Source of the DNA: Permianibacter fluminis
Lineage (GTDB): Bacteria; Pseudomonadota; Gammaproteobacteria; Enterobacterales; Permianibacteraceae
Assembly (NCBI RefSeq): GCF_013179735.1
Contig: NZ_JABMEG010000001.1
Coordinates: forward strand, 248,001-312,000
DNA: 64,000 nucleotides
Direction of reading: 5' to 3'
Below, in pieces: positions 34,265 to 42,553 of the stretch (position 1 is the first letter of the stretch; each line of letters starts with the position of its first letter). Made by a program: the position numbers and the translations under genes. The notes beneath the pieces are model-generated. The model was given only the letters and a program-made list of their open reading frames with translations. It did no database searches and had not been told where the DNA came from.

Positions 34265-35015
34265 CTGGCGAGATTGCCGGGTCTCGGCCCGGCGGCCGAG
34301 TGACTTTCTTGGCGCAAGAAAGTCACCAAAGAACATGGCCTGTACTCCTCGCCGCGCGAACAACGCGCGGTACCCTGCGCTGCTCATTCCGTCTGGGGCT
34401 TTTCAGACAGCACATCCTTGTGCAGTCTGAAAAGGCTTCGGCTTCCTGCCTCGCCCCTTCACTGCGTTACGGGCTGTTAACCCAGACTGCACTCCGCTGC
34501 TCGGCTCGTCAGACGGCGGGGAAAAAAGCAAGGGCACGCTGCGCGCAAAAAAACAGAGCTCAAAAAAAGAAAATGAACCGTCGTTCCCGCGAAGGCGGGA
34601 ATCCAGCGACTTTGAATCAAGAAGAGACACTGGGTCCTCGTTTCGGCAACTGCTCCTGCGTTGCTCAACCTCCTGCATTCATGCAGTCGTACGCGGGGAT
34701 GACAAAGAAAAGACCAGACGAAAAATCGAAGCAACCTCAACCAGCTAGATCCCGGGGCCCCCATTCGCGCCAGCCGGCGATTCGGCGTTAGCGGTCGGGT
34801 GCGCTGGCAGGGACGCCAGCGCAGTGCTGATAAGGCAGGACGCCGCATCAGCACGTGCCCGAAGCCGATAACGCCGAAGCGACGGGCGGAGTTTCCGAAG
34901 CAACGAAACGATTCTGGCGCGTGGGGCGTGTTCTTTTGCTTACTTTTCTTGCACGAGCAAGAAAAGTGAGGCGCCCGCCGGGGCGAGACCCGGCGACCTC
35001 CATCGATTGCCAAAC
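34265..35015. mobile_element. Non-coding element with long imperfect inverted ends (MITE-like)
   Basis: The left end (about 34268-34350) and the reverse complement of the right end (about 34920-35005) share CCGGGTCTCG, CCCGGCGG and an ACTTTCTTG-type palindrome, then AAAGAACA. The left palindrome is GTGACTTTCTTG-GCG-CAAGAAAGTCAC (34300-34326). The right one is ACTTTTCTTGC-ACGA-GCAAGAAAAGT (34942-34967). No transposase lies between them. The interior looks like decayed sequence, with a nested smaller repeat. The whole 34087-35103 spacer has no supported gene. Confidence 0.55.
34577..34705. repeat. Nested small intergenic repeat with TTCCCGCGAAGGCGGGAAT-type end
   Basis: The left end is a palindrome, TTCCCGCGAAGGCGGGAA, followed by TCCAGCGACTTTGAATC. 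The right end reads CGCGGGGATGACAAAG. Such pairs of ends are typical of small dispersed elements in many proteobacteria. It lies inside the larger inverted-end element. Confidence 0.5.
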
Positions 35016-35056
35016 CGTGCAGACAATCGAACACAGGGGAGCGACGATTCTTCGAC

Positions 35057-35090
35057 AAAAACAAACGGCCCCAACGGGCCGTTTGTTTTA
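35057..35090 (-). terminator. Bidirectional Rho-independent terminator after the desaturase gene
   Basis: AAACAAACGGCCC / GGGCCGTTTGTTT form a long perfect stem with a CAAC loop and an A/T run on each side, 14 bp beyond the stop at 35104. Confidence 0.9.
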
Positions 35091-35103
35091 CAACTAGAAC
35101 AGA

Positions 35104-36276
35104 TTACGCCGCTTGCGGTACTACCCCACGCAACGACCGGGCGAAATCCTGCAACACCCGAATGCCGGTCGCTTCCGCTTCTTCGCACCACTTGCGCAGT
35201 GCGGCGACCAGCTCGTCGCGGCTCAGGCTGGCGTTTTGCCAGAGCTGTTGCAGACGCTCGCGGAATTCCTGCACTTTGCGCAGCATTTCGTTTTCGGCCA
35301 GCGCTTTTTGCAGCCGTTCTTTGTCGACGCCTTTGAGCAGGCGTTCGTCGCGGAACAGACCGCGGCGGGCGCGCTTGAGCAAGTCGGCCATGGCCGCTTC
35401 AGCCTTGGCGCGCTCGGCTTTCCAGATCGGCTTGACTACGTCGCGCGAGTATTGCGCCAGCACTTGATAACGGTTGTTGACGATGGCGGTCAGCGTGGCC
35501 ATGTCGATGTGTTGCCGGCTGTCTTCACGAACCAGTTTCGGTGCGACCCGATTGACTTTGGCCAGCTTGAGCCAGCCCAGCACTTTCAGATAACCCCAGC
35601 CGATATCGAACTCATACCACTTCACCGAAAACTTGGCGCTGGTGCCGAAGGTGTGGTGGTTGTTGTGCAGCTCTTCGCCACCGATGAACAGGCCGAGCGG
35701 CAGGATATTGGTCGCGGCATCCGGGCATTCAAAATTGCGGTAACCGTAGTAGTGGCCAACACCGTTGATGACGCCAGCAGCCCAAAACGGGATCCAGACC
35801 ATCTGGATCGCCCAGATGGTGATGCCGGGCACACCGAACAGCAGCAGGTCGACGACAAACATGATCGCGATGCCGAGATAGTTGTACGGCGTGTACAGCG
35901 TGTTCTCGATCCAGTCATTCGGCGTACCGTGACCGTATTTGCGCAGGGTTTCTTCGTTGACCGCTTCTTTTTGGTAGAGCTCGGCGCCTTCGCGCATCAC
36001 TTTACCGAGGCCCAGCACTTGCGGGCTGTGCGGATCGTCTTCGGTTTCGCAGCGGGCGTGATGCTTGCGATGAATCGCGGCCCAGGCTTTGGTGTTCTGG
36101 CCGGTGGTGAGCCAGAGCCAGAGCCGGAAAAAATGGCTGACGATCGGATGCAGGTCGATCGCCTTGTGGGCTTGGCAGCGGTGCAGATACAGCGTGACAG
36201 CAGCAATGGTGATTTGAGTCAGGATGAAAGTCGCCAGGATGTAACCACCCAGGCTGAGATCAAGCAAACCGTACAT
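35104..36276 (-). CDS. Acyl-CoA/acyl-lipid fatty acid desaturase (delta-9 type)
   Basis: The product is 390 residues from the ATG at 36276, with GGAG upstream. The frame extends further but without conserved sequence. Three histidine clusters for the di-iron centre are present: HRCQAH, HRKHHARC and HNNHHTFG. Membrane helices surround the first and lie before the third (IAIMFVVDLLLFGVPGITIWAI). A long basic and helical C-terminus (about 270-390) may be cytoplasmic. It introduces a cis double bond into membrane fatty acids. It stands alone on the minus strand, divergent from the ABC exporter genes. Confidence 0.93.
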   Translation of the reverse strand: MYGLLDLSLGGYILATFILTQITIAAVTLYLHRCQAHKAIDLHPIVSHFFRLWLWLTTGQNTKAWAAIHRKHHARCETEDDPHSPQVLGLGKVMREGAELYQKEAVNEETLRKYGHGTPNDWIENTLYTPYNYLGIAIMFVVDLLLFGVPGITIWAIQMVWIPFWAAGVINGVGHYYGYRNFECPDAATNILPLGLFIGGEELHNNHHTFGTSAKFSVKWYEFDIGWGYLKVLGWLKLAKVNRVAPKLVREDSRQHIDMATLTAIVNNRYQVLAQYSRDVVKPIWKAERAKAEAAMADLLKRARRGLFRDERLLKGVDKERLQKALAENEMLRKVQEFRERLQQLWQNASLSRDELVAALRKWCEEAEATGIRVLQDFARSLRGVVPQAA

Positions 36277-36470
36277 ATACAACTCCGGAGGCAGCCGGAA
36301 CGGCTGCAGCGTGTGCAGGATACGCGGCCGGCACGGACCGAACAAGGAATGCTCCGATCTAAGACCCGGCCGGCAACGCGCTGCAAGCTGGCCGCCGGCC
36401 ACGCCCGAATTGGCCAGCCAGTCCGGTATAGTTGGCGCCCTCTGTCCTGACAAAAGACGTGCGTACCGCA

Positions 36471-37157
36471 ATGACGGAAACGGTTGTGCCCGGCGCCCAG
36501 GCGCCTTCGCCCGATGCGCTCGCAGTGGCCGATCTGGTGCTCCGGCGCGGCGCATTGCGGCTTGGCCCAGTGACGTTTCTGCTGCGACCGGGCGAGAAGC
36601 TGGCGCTGCTCGGCCCCAATGGTGGCGGCAAAACCAGCCTGCTGCTGGCGCTGGCTGGCCTGCTGCCGGCGGCCAGTGGCTGGATTTCCCGACCCGCCCG
36701 GCTGGCGCTGGCCGGCGACGGGCTGGAACAGCTGACGGAGCTGACCGTACAGGAAAGCCTGGCCGATGCCGCCGCCCTGCATGGCCTGCCGGCCATTGCG
36801 GTAAGCGAGGCGCTGGCCGACTGGCAGCTCGCCGGGGTCGCTGCCCGGCCGGTCGGTTCGTTGTCGCTCGGCTTTCGGCAGCGGCTGGGGCTGGCCTTGG
36901 CGACGCTGGCCAAGCCGGACGTGCTGCTGCTCGACGAGCCGGGTAATGGCCTCGATCCGGAGCAGCAAGCCCTGCTCAACGACTGGCTCAATCGCGACCG
37001 GAACACCGCCGTGATCCTGGTCAGTCACCACATTGAACGCTTGCCGGATTGCATTGAACGGGCGCTGCTGTTGGCGGCGCTCGACAGCGGCACCATCGGC
37101 CTGCGTCACGACGGCCCGGTCAGCGCGCTGCCGTCACCGTGGCGGCGGGCCGGCTGA
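36471..37157 (+). CDS. ABC transporter ATP-binding protein
   Basis: The product is 228 residues from the ATG at 36471. Upstream in-frame codons are possible, but no strong ribosome-binding site is seen. Walker A is GPNGGGKTS, the signature is LSLGFRQRL (a variant of LSGGQ), Walker B is VLLLDEPGNGLDP, and the switch His is in LVSHHIE. It belongs to the GldA/CcmA-like group that powers export with a GldF/GldG-type partner. Its stop overlaps the next start as TGATG, so the two form one complex. Confidence 0.93.
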   Translation: MTETVVPGAQAPSPDALAVADLVLRRGALRLGPVTFLLRPGEKLALLGPNGGGKTSLLLALAGLLPAASGWISRPARLALAGDGLEQLTELTVQESLADAAALHGLPAIAVSEALADWQLAGVAARPVGSLSLGFRQRLGLALATLAKPDVLLLDEPGNGLDPEQQALLNDWLNRDRNTAVILVSHHIERLPDCIERALLLAALDSGTIGLRHDGPVSALPSPWRRAG

Positions 37158-39184
37158 TGACCATGACTTCCACTCAATCAGAAAACCATGACACCGGTCA
37201 TTCAGAAAACCGTGACACCGGCATCGGCCGCGAACTGCTTCGGCTGCTGCGGCAACCGCTGGTGCTGGCGGCGCTGTTGCTGCAGGCACTGAGTGCAACC
37301 TGGCTGCTGCGCGGCCAGCTCGACAACTATCTGGCGCTGCAAGCCGGTGGCGTGCGCAATCTGTCGGTCGGCAATGATTTGCTGACGCCGGTGCTCGGCG
37401 TGCTGGCGGCGTTGCTGCTGTTGACTGCACCACTGCTCGCCGCAGCCATGCGCTCGGCACTGCAGGCACCGTATCGGCGCTTGTCGGCTGCCCGCAATGC
37501 TCGCTGGTTGTTGCCGACCTTGCTGGTCGGCAGCGGCCTGTTGCTCGCCGTTCCGGTTTTGCTGTTGCTGCAATTGGCCTTGCTCAAATTCGCCAGTGCG
37601 CTGTCGCTGTGGCTGCTGTGCAGTGCCGGCCTCGGTTTGCTGCTGCTCGGACTCAGTTTGCTCTGGCTCAGTCTCTGGCTGGCGCTGCAGGTACGGGCAC
37701 TGGCTGCCGCCTTGGCGCTCGGTTATCTGGCCATGGCGCTCGTCGCCGCGCTCGAATTGCAAACGCTGCTGCCTACGCCGCTCGGTCTGTTTCGCAGCTT
37801 TCGCGACGGCGCCATTGCCGCTGCCGGCACGCTGTTTTATCTGCTGCTGTTGCTGGCGCTGTGGCGCCTGCTGATCGCCAGCCGTTACGCCCGCGTGGCG
37901 CGCTCGTCGCGCCTGCTCACACTGCTGCTGCTCGGCCTCGCCGTTGGCGCCAGCTGGCTGCCGTGGCGGTGGCAACCACAAAGCGAAGCCACATTGAGCC
38001 CCGCAGAACAAATTTCTTTGCAATCTCTACCTAATTTCGATCGCCTGCTAGCAGTCAGTGCCGATCCAGAACGACGGCGTGACTATATCGCGGCGTTACA
38101 GATCCTGAAGGTTTACCATTCCAAACTCGAAGTCGGAGGAGTTCACCCCGACGAACTAACCGCGGCGGAACGCGACACCTTGCCCGGTCGCGAAGGGCTA
38201 CTGATAAGCGTAGCCGGGCAATCGGCTTGGCTGAAATTGCCGACGTCCGATCTCGCTCGAAAAGCCGCTACTTGGCTCGTCCGTTTGCAACGGCGGAGCG
38301 ACCAATTTTTGGTTTTTTTAGAAGGTCATGGTGAGCGCAGATTGTTTGGCAACAGTCCTCGTGATTTCGCCACGCTAAAGCAACTTCTTGGCAACCAAGG
38401 TATTCGCGCATTGTCACTGCAACTTCAGGCAGGCTCGAGTATTCCCGACAACACCAGCGCGTTAGTGCTGGCCTCGCCGACCAGCGCTTATCTGCCGGAC
38501 GAGCTGCGCGCCATAGGCCAGTATCTGGATCGCGGCGGCGCCCTGCTCTGGTTACGCGAACCCGACGAACCGACTGGCTTTGCCCCGCTGGAGCAGGCAC
38601 TCGGCGTCAGTCGCGTGCCCGGCACCGTGCTGGATTTGGCCGGCGTGCAACGTGGCAGCCCGCATCCGGCCATTGCGCTGGTGGATCATTACCCCGCGCA
38701 TCCGGCACTGAAAGGCGTCACCAGTCTGACGGCGCTGCCGTGGGCGGCGGCGCTGCAATTTACCCCGAGCAATGGCTTCACCGGCCAGGCCATTCTGAGC
38801 AGCAGCAGCGACAGCGTAATCGTCAGCGATGCCAATCAAACCAGCGTGCCGCTCGATGCTCCGCGCGGCGCGTTTACGCTTGGGCTTGCCTTGCAGCGCG
38901 AACTCGGTCCGAAGCACCAGCGTGTGGTTGTGATCGGTGACGGTCACTTTGCCGCGGATACCGCCATCAACAATTACGGCAATGCCTCGCTGGCGGTGGC
39001 GCTGCTGCAATGGCTGGCGTTTGGTGAAGATGCCATTGCCGCAACCGATGATCGCGCCGCCGACGCCGATCTGTTGCTGCCGCCCGCGTTGTTGCAGTGG
39101 TATCGCGTTGGCCTGCCGGTATTGCTGCCGCTGCTATTGCTGCTCGGGCTCGGCATTTATCAATGGCGCTGGCGTCGCCAGTGA
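37157..39184 (+). CDS. ABC permease fused to a GldG-type extracytoplasmic domain
   Basis: The product is 675 residues. Residues about 25-300 contain 6-7 leucine-rich membrane helices. Residues about 300-640 form a soluble GldG/PF09822-like domain (LVFLEGHGERRLFG...LKQLLGNQGIRALSLQL, DELRAIGQYLDRGGALLWL, VVVIGDGHFAADTAINNYGN). A last helix (PVLLPLLLLLGLGIY) ends the protein. In Bacteroidetes these parts are the separate GldF and GldG proteins, and here they are one chain. The stretch at about 37985-38460 is visibly less GC-rich, hinting at a recombined segment. The cargo is unknown. Confidence 0.8.
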   Translation: MTMTSTQSENHDTGHSENRDTGIGRELLRLLRQPLVLAALLLQALSATWLLRGQLDNYLALQAGGVRNLSVGNDLLTPVLGVLAALLLLTAPLLAAAMRSALQAPYRRLSAARNARWLLPTLLVGSGLLLAVPVLLLLQLALLKFASALSLWLLCSAGLGLLLLGLSLLWLSLWLALQVRALAAALALGYLAMALVAALELQTLLPTPLGLFRSFRDGAIAAAGTLFYLLLLLALWRLLIASRYARVARSSRLLTLLLLGLAVGASWLPWRWQPQSEATLSPAEQISLQSLPNFDRLLAVSADPERRRDYIAALQILKVYHSKLEVGGVHPDELTAAERDTLPGREGLLISVAGQSAWLKLPTSDLARKAATWLVRLQRRSDQFLVFLEGHGERRLFGNSPRDFATLKQLLGNQGIRALSLQLQAGSSIPDNTSALVLASPTSAYLPDELRAIGQYLDRGGALLWLREPDEPTGFAPLEQALGVSRVPGTVLDLAGVQRGSPHPAIALVDHYPAHPALKGVTSLTALPWAAALQFTPSNGFTGQAILSSSSDSVIVSDANQTSVPLDAPRGAFTLGLALQRELGPKHQRVVVIGDGHFAADTAINNYGNASLAVALLQWLAFGEDAIAATDDRAADADLLLPPALLQWYRVGLPVLLPLLLLLGLGIYQWRWRRQ

Positions 39185-39228
39185 GCAAACCCATTTTCCC
39201 GGCCGCATTGCATTCATGAGTCAACGGC

Positions 39229-40053
39229 ATGCCTGAATTACCGGAAGTCGAAACCACCCGGCGCGGGCTCGAACCGCACGTGGTTGGACAAACAATCGAA
39301 CGCCTGTTGGTGCGCGAAGCGCGCCTGCGTTGGCCGGTCGAGCCAAACCTGCCGCGGCAACTGAAAAACCGCGTCGTGCAGGCACTGGAGCGGCGCGCCA
39401 AGTATTTGTTGTTTCAATTCGAACACGGCACCGTGATCAGCCATCTCGGCATGTCCGGTTCGTGGCGGGTGATCACCGACGTCGCCAATTCCGAACACGA
39501 ATACCGCACGCATGATCATCTGGCGCTGCTGCTCGGCAGCGGCGATGAGCTGCGCTATCACGATCCGCGCCGGTTCGGCTGTTTCTTGTTCACCAAGAAA
39601 ATGGCGGAGCACCCGCTCATCACCGAGCTCGGCCCGGAGCCGCTTGGCGATGAGTTTGACGGCGATTATCTGTTTACCTTGTCACGCGGCCGCAAGGCAC
39701 CGATCAAAAGTTTTCTGATGGACAATCATGTCGTGGTTGGCGTCGGCAACATCTACGCGCAGGAAGCATTGTTCCGCGCCGGCATCCATCCGCTGCGGCA
39801 AGCCGGCCGGGTCGGCCGCGAGCGCTATCTGGTGCTGGCCGAAGTGATTCGGGAAATTCTCAGCTACGCCATCAGCCGCGGCGGAACTACGCTGCGCGAT
39901 TTTCTCAACAGCGATGGTGAGCCCGGCTACTTTGCCCAGGAACTGAATGTTTACGGCCGCGCCGGTGAACGTTGCCACGCCTGTGGTAGCGTGATCAAAG
40001 AAGCGCGCCTCGCCAATCGCACAACCGGTTATTGCCCACAATGTCAGACCTGA
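39229..40053 (+). CDS. mutM: Formamidopyrimidine-DNA glycosylase
   Basis: The product is 274 residues, full length. The N-terminal PELPEVE contains the catalytic Pro and Glu after Met removal. The middle holds LGMSGSWRV and YHDPRRFG, the helix-two-turn-helix has VGVGNIYAQEALF, and the C-terminal zinc finger is CHACGSVI...YCPQCQ. It excises 8-oxoguanine and formamidopyrimidines and nicks the DNA. It overlaps the next gene by 13 bp. Confidence 0.97.
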   Translation: MPELPEVETTRRGLEPHVVGQTIERLLVREARLRWPVEPNLPRQLKNRVVQALERRAKYLLFQFEHGTVISHLGMSGSWRVITDVANSEHEYRTHDHLALLLGSGDELRYHDPRRFGCFLFTKKMAEHPLITELGPEPLGDEFDGDYLFTLSRGRKAPIKSFLMDNHVVVGVGNIYAQEALFRAGIHPLRQAGRVGRERYLVLAEVIREILSYAISRGGTTLRDFLNSDGEPGYFAQELNVYGRAGERCHACGSVIKEARLANRTTGYCPQCQT

Positions 40054-40688
40054 ACACCGAACAACCCGGCACGACCGGACCGTCCGCACCTGACGCGCCG
40101 CCGCTGTCAATCTGGCGCGACATGTGGCTGAAACCACGCGCTGTCTTAAGGCAAGAAATTGGCCGGCCGCCGCGCCTGTCGCAATGGCTGCCGGCGATCC
40201 TGGCCGGCATCGCCGCGGTGTTGGAAACGTTTGCCCTGGCGCAATCCGGGACTCTGCCGACAACCGTGCCGACCATGCCCGCCACCGGCTTGCAAGGCCT
40301 GCTGACCATGGCGCTGCTGCTCGGTCCCTTATCCGGTTTGCTGCATGTGTTCATCATGGCGTTTCTGCTGCGCCAACTCGGCCGCTGGTTTGGCGGCACG
40401 GTGACCCCGAGCGCGATGCGTCGTGGCATCAGTCTGGCGCTGGTACCCATGGCCTACAGCTTGCTGCTGGTGGTGCTGGAAATGCTCTGGCGCGAGCCGG
40501 GTGTCGACAGCCTGCTGATCCGCATCAGCACCGGCATACGTACCGTGTTGAACGTCTGGTTTTTATTGCTGCTGGTCATGACCGTGTCGGAATTGCAGCA
40601 ATTGCCCCTGCGCCGCGCGATACTGACCGTCGGCAGCGCGCTATTGCTGCTGCTGAGCCTGTTCCTGTTGTTGCGCGGACCGCTTTGA
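40041..40688 (+). CDS. Yip1-family membrane protein
   Basis: The product is 215 residues from the ATG at 40041, inside the end of mutM. An N-terminal soluble segment (IWRDMWLKPRAVLRQEI) matches the Yip1 opening motif. Five hydrophobic helices follow, including WLPAILAGIAAVLETFALA, LLTMALLLGPLSGLLHVFIMAFLL and LVPMAYSLLLVVLEML. The function of bacterial members is unknown. Translation is probably coupled to mutM. Confidence 0.8.
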   Translation: MSDLNTEQPGTTGPSAPDAPPLSIWRDMWLKPRAVLRQEIGRPPRLSQWLPAILAGIAAVLETFALAQSGTLPTTVPTMPATGLQGLLTMALLLGPLSGLLHVFIMAFLLRQLGRWFGGTVTPSAMRRGISLALVPMAYSLLLVVLEMLWREPGVDSLLIRISTGIRTVLNVWFLLLLVMTVSELQQLPLRRAILTVGSALLLLLSLFLLLRGPL

Positions 40689-40722
40689 TGCGATCGCGCC
40701 CGTTACCGGATAACACCCGTTC

Positions 40723-41226
40723 ATGAAACCGAATGAACCCACCGCCAGCGAAGCGTTCTGGCAGTTCTCGCTGTCGTTCTACTGCCTCAACGGCGTCGAA
40801 CAGGCGCTGCTGATGCTGCAGGACACCTATGGCCTGGATATCAACTGCCTGCTCTACGCCTACTGGCATGGCAGCAGCGGTCGCGGCGCCATTGGCAAGC
40901 TGGAATGGCAGGCGCTGCAAGCCAGCATCGGCGGCCTTGGCGATCACGTCGGTGAATTGCGCGCACTGCGCAAGGAAGCCAAGCTGCTGGCCATACCGGC
41001 TTACTATCAAGCCTTGAAAGATGCTGAACTCGCCGGCGAGAAAGCGATTCAACAACGGCTGGCGCAGCAGGCGCGCCAGATCAACAAACAATCCGATCGC
41101 TTGGCCGCCATCCAGAAATCCCTGACCGCGTATCTGGAAATGGCGCACCGGGTCATGCCGCCCGCTACCACTCAGTTGCTGGAAGCGCTGGCGCAGCAGG
41201 CGGTGCAGATGGATGGCGCTGGCTGA
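40723..41226 (+). CDS. TIGR02444 family protein
   Basis: The product is 167 residues. FWQFSLSFYCLNGVEQALLMLQDTYGLDINCLLYAYWHG is the characteristic start of this gammaproteobacterial family of unknown function. The rest is helical and Gln-rich (QQRLAQQARQINKQSDRL). It is cytoplasmic, with no membrane helix, and lies 34 bp after the Yip1 gene. Confidence 0.88.
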   Translation: MKPNEPTASEAFWQFSLSFYCLNGVEQALLMLQDTYGLDINCLLYAYWHGSSGRGAIGKLEWQALQASIGGLGDHVGELRALRKEAKLLAIPAYYQALKDAELAGEKAIQQRLAQQARQINKQSDRLAAIQKSLTAYLEMAHRVMPPATTQLLEALAQQAVQMDGAG

Positions 41227-41431
41227 ACCAGACTCGTGTCAGGTTCCAAGTGGCGGGTTCAAAATAGCCTCGCAGCAAACAAACTGGCAATCGTCACGTT
41301 GGTTGTAGCGCAATACGAACAAACAAAAGTGACCCAGACAACGGAACCGTAAGCGCGCGGTTTGCTCCAAGCCAGCCCAATGCGTTTGCCGGTGTTGCCG
41401 CTGGCAACCGCATAGTTGCCGGAGCTTGCGT

Positions 41432-41773
41432 TTGCGTCATTTCACTCTGCTGTTGTTGGCGCTTGCCGCCGTCACCGGTTGTGGCCGGTCGCCACGCCCG
41501 TTTCATCCTGCCTCGGTTTATCAGCCACCGGAAGCTGCTCCGGCCTGTACCGATCTCGGTTGTCCACTTGGCTATGTCGCGGCGCCACCGGTACTGACGG
41601 TGGGTGAGGAATTGCAGCGCGAATTCGAGCGCTGTCTGGCCAGCAGCGCCAGCGCCGATTGCGCCCACGAAGCGTTTGCCGCGGTGCGAAAAAGTCAGGG
41701 TCTGGACAAAAAAGCGCCGACCGGCACTGTCACGGTGCGCAAGCAACATGACGGCAACGCCGACTCGCAATAA
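41432..41773 (+). CDS. Small lipoprotein of unknown function
   Basis: The product is about 113 residues. The TTG start at 41432 is preferred because GGAG sits just before it. Another TTG lies at 41426. MRHFTLLLLALAAVTGC gives a good lipobox with the lipidated Cys at 17. Two further cysteine pairs follow (CTDLGCPLG and CLASSASADC), so disulfides are likely. No family is recognised. The destination is probably the outer membrane, because the residue after Cys is Gly rather than Asp. Confidence 0.68.
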   Translation: MRHFTLLLLALAAVTGCGRSPRPFHPASVYQPPEAAPACTDLGCPLGYVAAPPVLTVGEELQREFERCLASSASADCAHEAFAAVRKSQGLDKKAPTGTVTVRKQHDGNADSQ

Positions 41774-41839
41774 GTGTTGATTAAAAATATCGGTCAGCGT
41801 GGGCGCAGCATGATTTCTGTGCTCGGTTTGAGCCAGGCG

Positions 41840-41937
41840 TGCTGTTATATGTCATGCCTGCTGTGATGAATCAATGCGCGCTGTCATGCGTCAGGCACGA
41901 CGTTATGAGTCAGGTACGCTGTAATGAGTCAGGTACT
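41840..41937. repeat. About five degenerate 20-bp tandem repeats
   Basis: Units begin near 41840, 41860, 41880, 41899 and 41918. The consensus is roughly gCTGTnATGaGTCAGGtac, and the last two copies are nearly identical. The array sits directly after the response-regulator stop codon on the opposite strand and contains the TGAGTCA palindrome in its conserved copies. There are no unique spacers, so it is not a CRISPR array. Confidence 0.6.
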
Positions 41938-42553
41938 ACAGCCAGCCTTTGTCGCGTGCCAGTCGTGCCGCATCGGTACGGTTACGGGCGCCAAGTTTGC
42001 TGATGGCTTCCGACAGATAGTTTCTGACCGTACCTTCCGACAACGACAAGGTGCGGGCGATATCGGCACTGGCTTGGCCGTCGCCAGCCAACCTCAGCAC
42101 CACGCGCTCACGTTCGGTCAGTGGATCCGGTTCATCCCAGGCTGCCGCGGCCAAACTGGGATCGATGGCGCGGCCGCCGCGCTGGACATTGCGGATGGCC
42201 GTGCCGAGTTGTTCGGCTGGCGCATCTTTCAGCAAATAGCCGCGCACACCGGAGTCGAGTGCGCGCCGCAAAAAACCGCTGCGGGCAAACGTGGTCAGAA
42301 TCACCACCCGCATCGCCGGCCAGCGTTCGCGGGCGCGAATCGCCAGATCCAGACCGCTGTCGGCACCGAGTTCGATATCGGTGAGCAGAATGTCGGGCAG
42401 CGTGCCGGTTGCTGCCCACTCGCTAAGCAAGGCTTCGGCTGCCGGCACGCTGGCCACCGCAGCGACGATTTCAATGTCCGCTTCCAGCGCCAGTAACGCG
42501 GCCAGTGCGCCGCGCACCATGGCCTGATCTTCCACCAGCAACACCCGGATCAT
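41936..42553 (-). CDS. NarL/DesR-like response regulator
   Basis: The product is 205 residues. The receiver domain carries the phospho-acceptor Asp59 in ILLTDIELG. The LuxR-type DNA-binding domain is LTERERVVLRLAGDGQASADIARTLSLSEGTVRNYLSEAISKLGARNRTDAARLA. Its ATG overlaps the kinase stop as ATGA, so it pairs with that sensor. Targets are unknown. Similar pairs sense membrane fluidity or cell-envelope stress. Confidence 0.93.
   Translation of the reverse strand: MIRVLLVEDQAMVRGALAALLALEADIEIVAAVASVPAAEALLSEWAATGTLPDILLTDIELGADSGLDLAIRARERWPAMRVVILTTFARSGFLRRALDSGVRGYLLKDAPAEQLGTAIRNVQRGGRAIDPSLAAAAWDEPDPLTERERVVLRLAGDGQASADIARTLSLSEGTVRNYLSEAISKLGARNRTDAARLARDKGWL

Noticed and set aside
35113-36450. 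445-codon open frame opposite the desaturase gene
   Set aside because: The opposite strand carries three histidine boxes of a real desaturase. This frame has no recognised feature.
41840-41937. Possible CRISPR array
   Set aside because: Repeats are directly adjacent with no spacers, and no cas genes are present.
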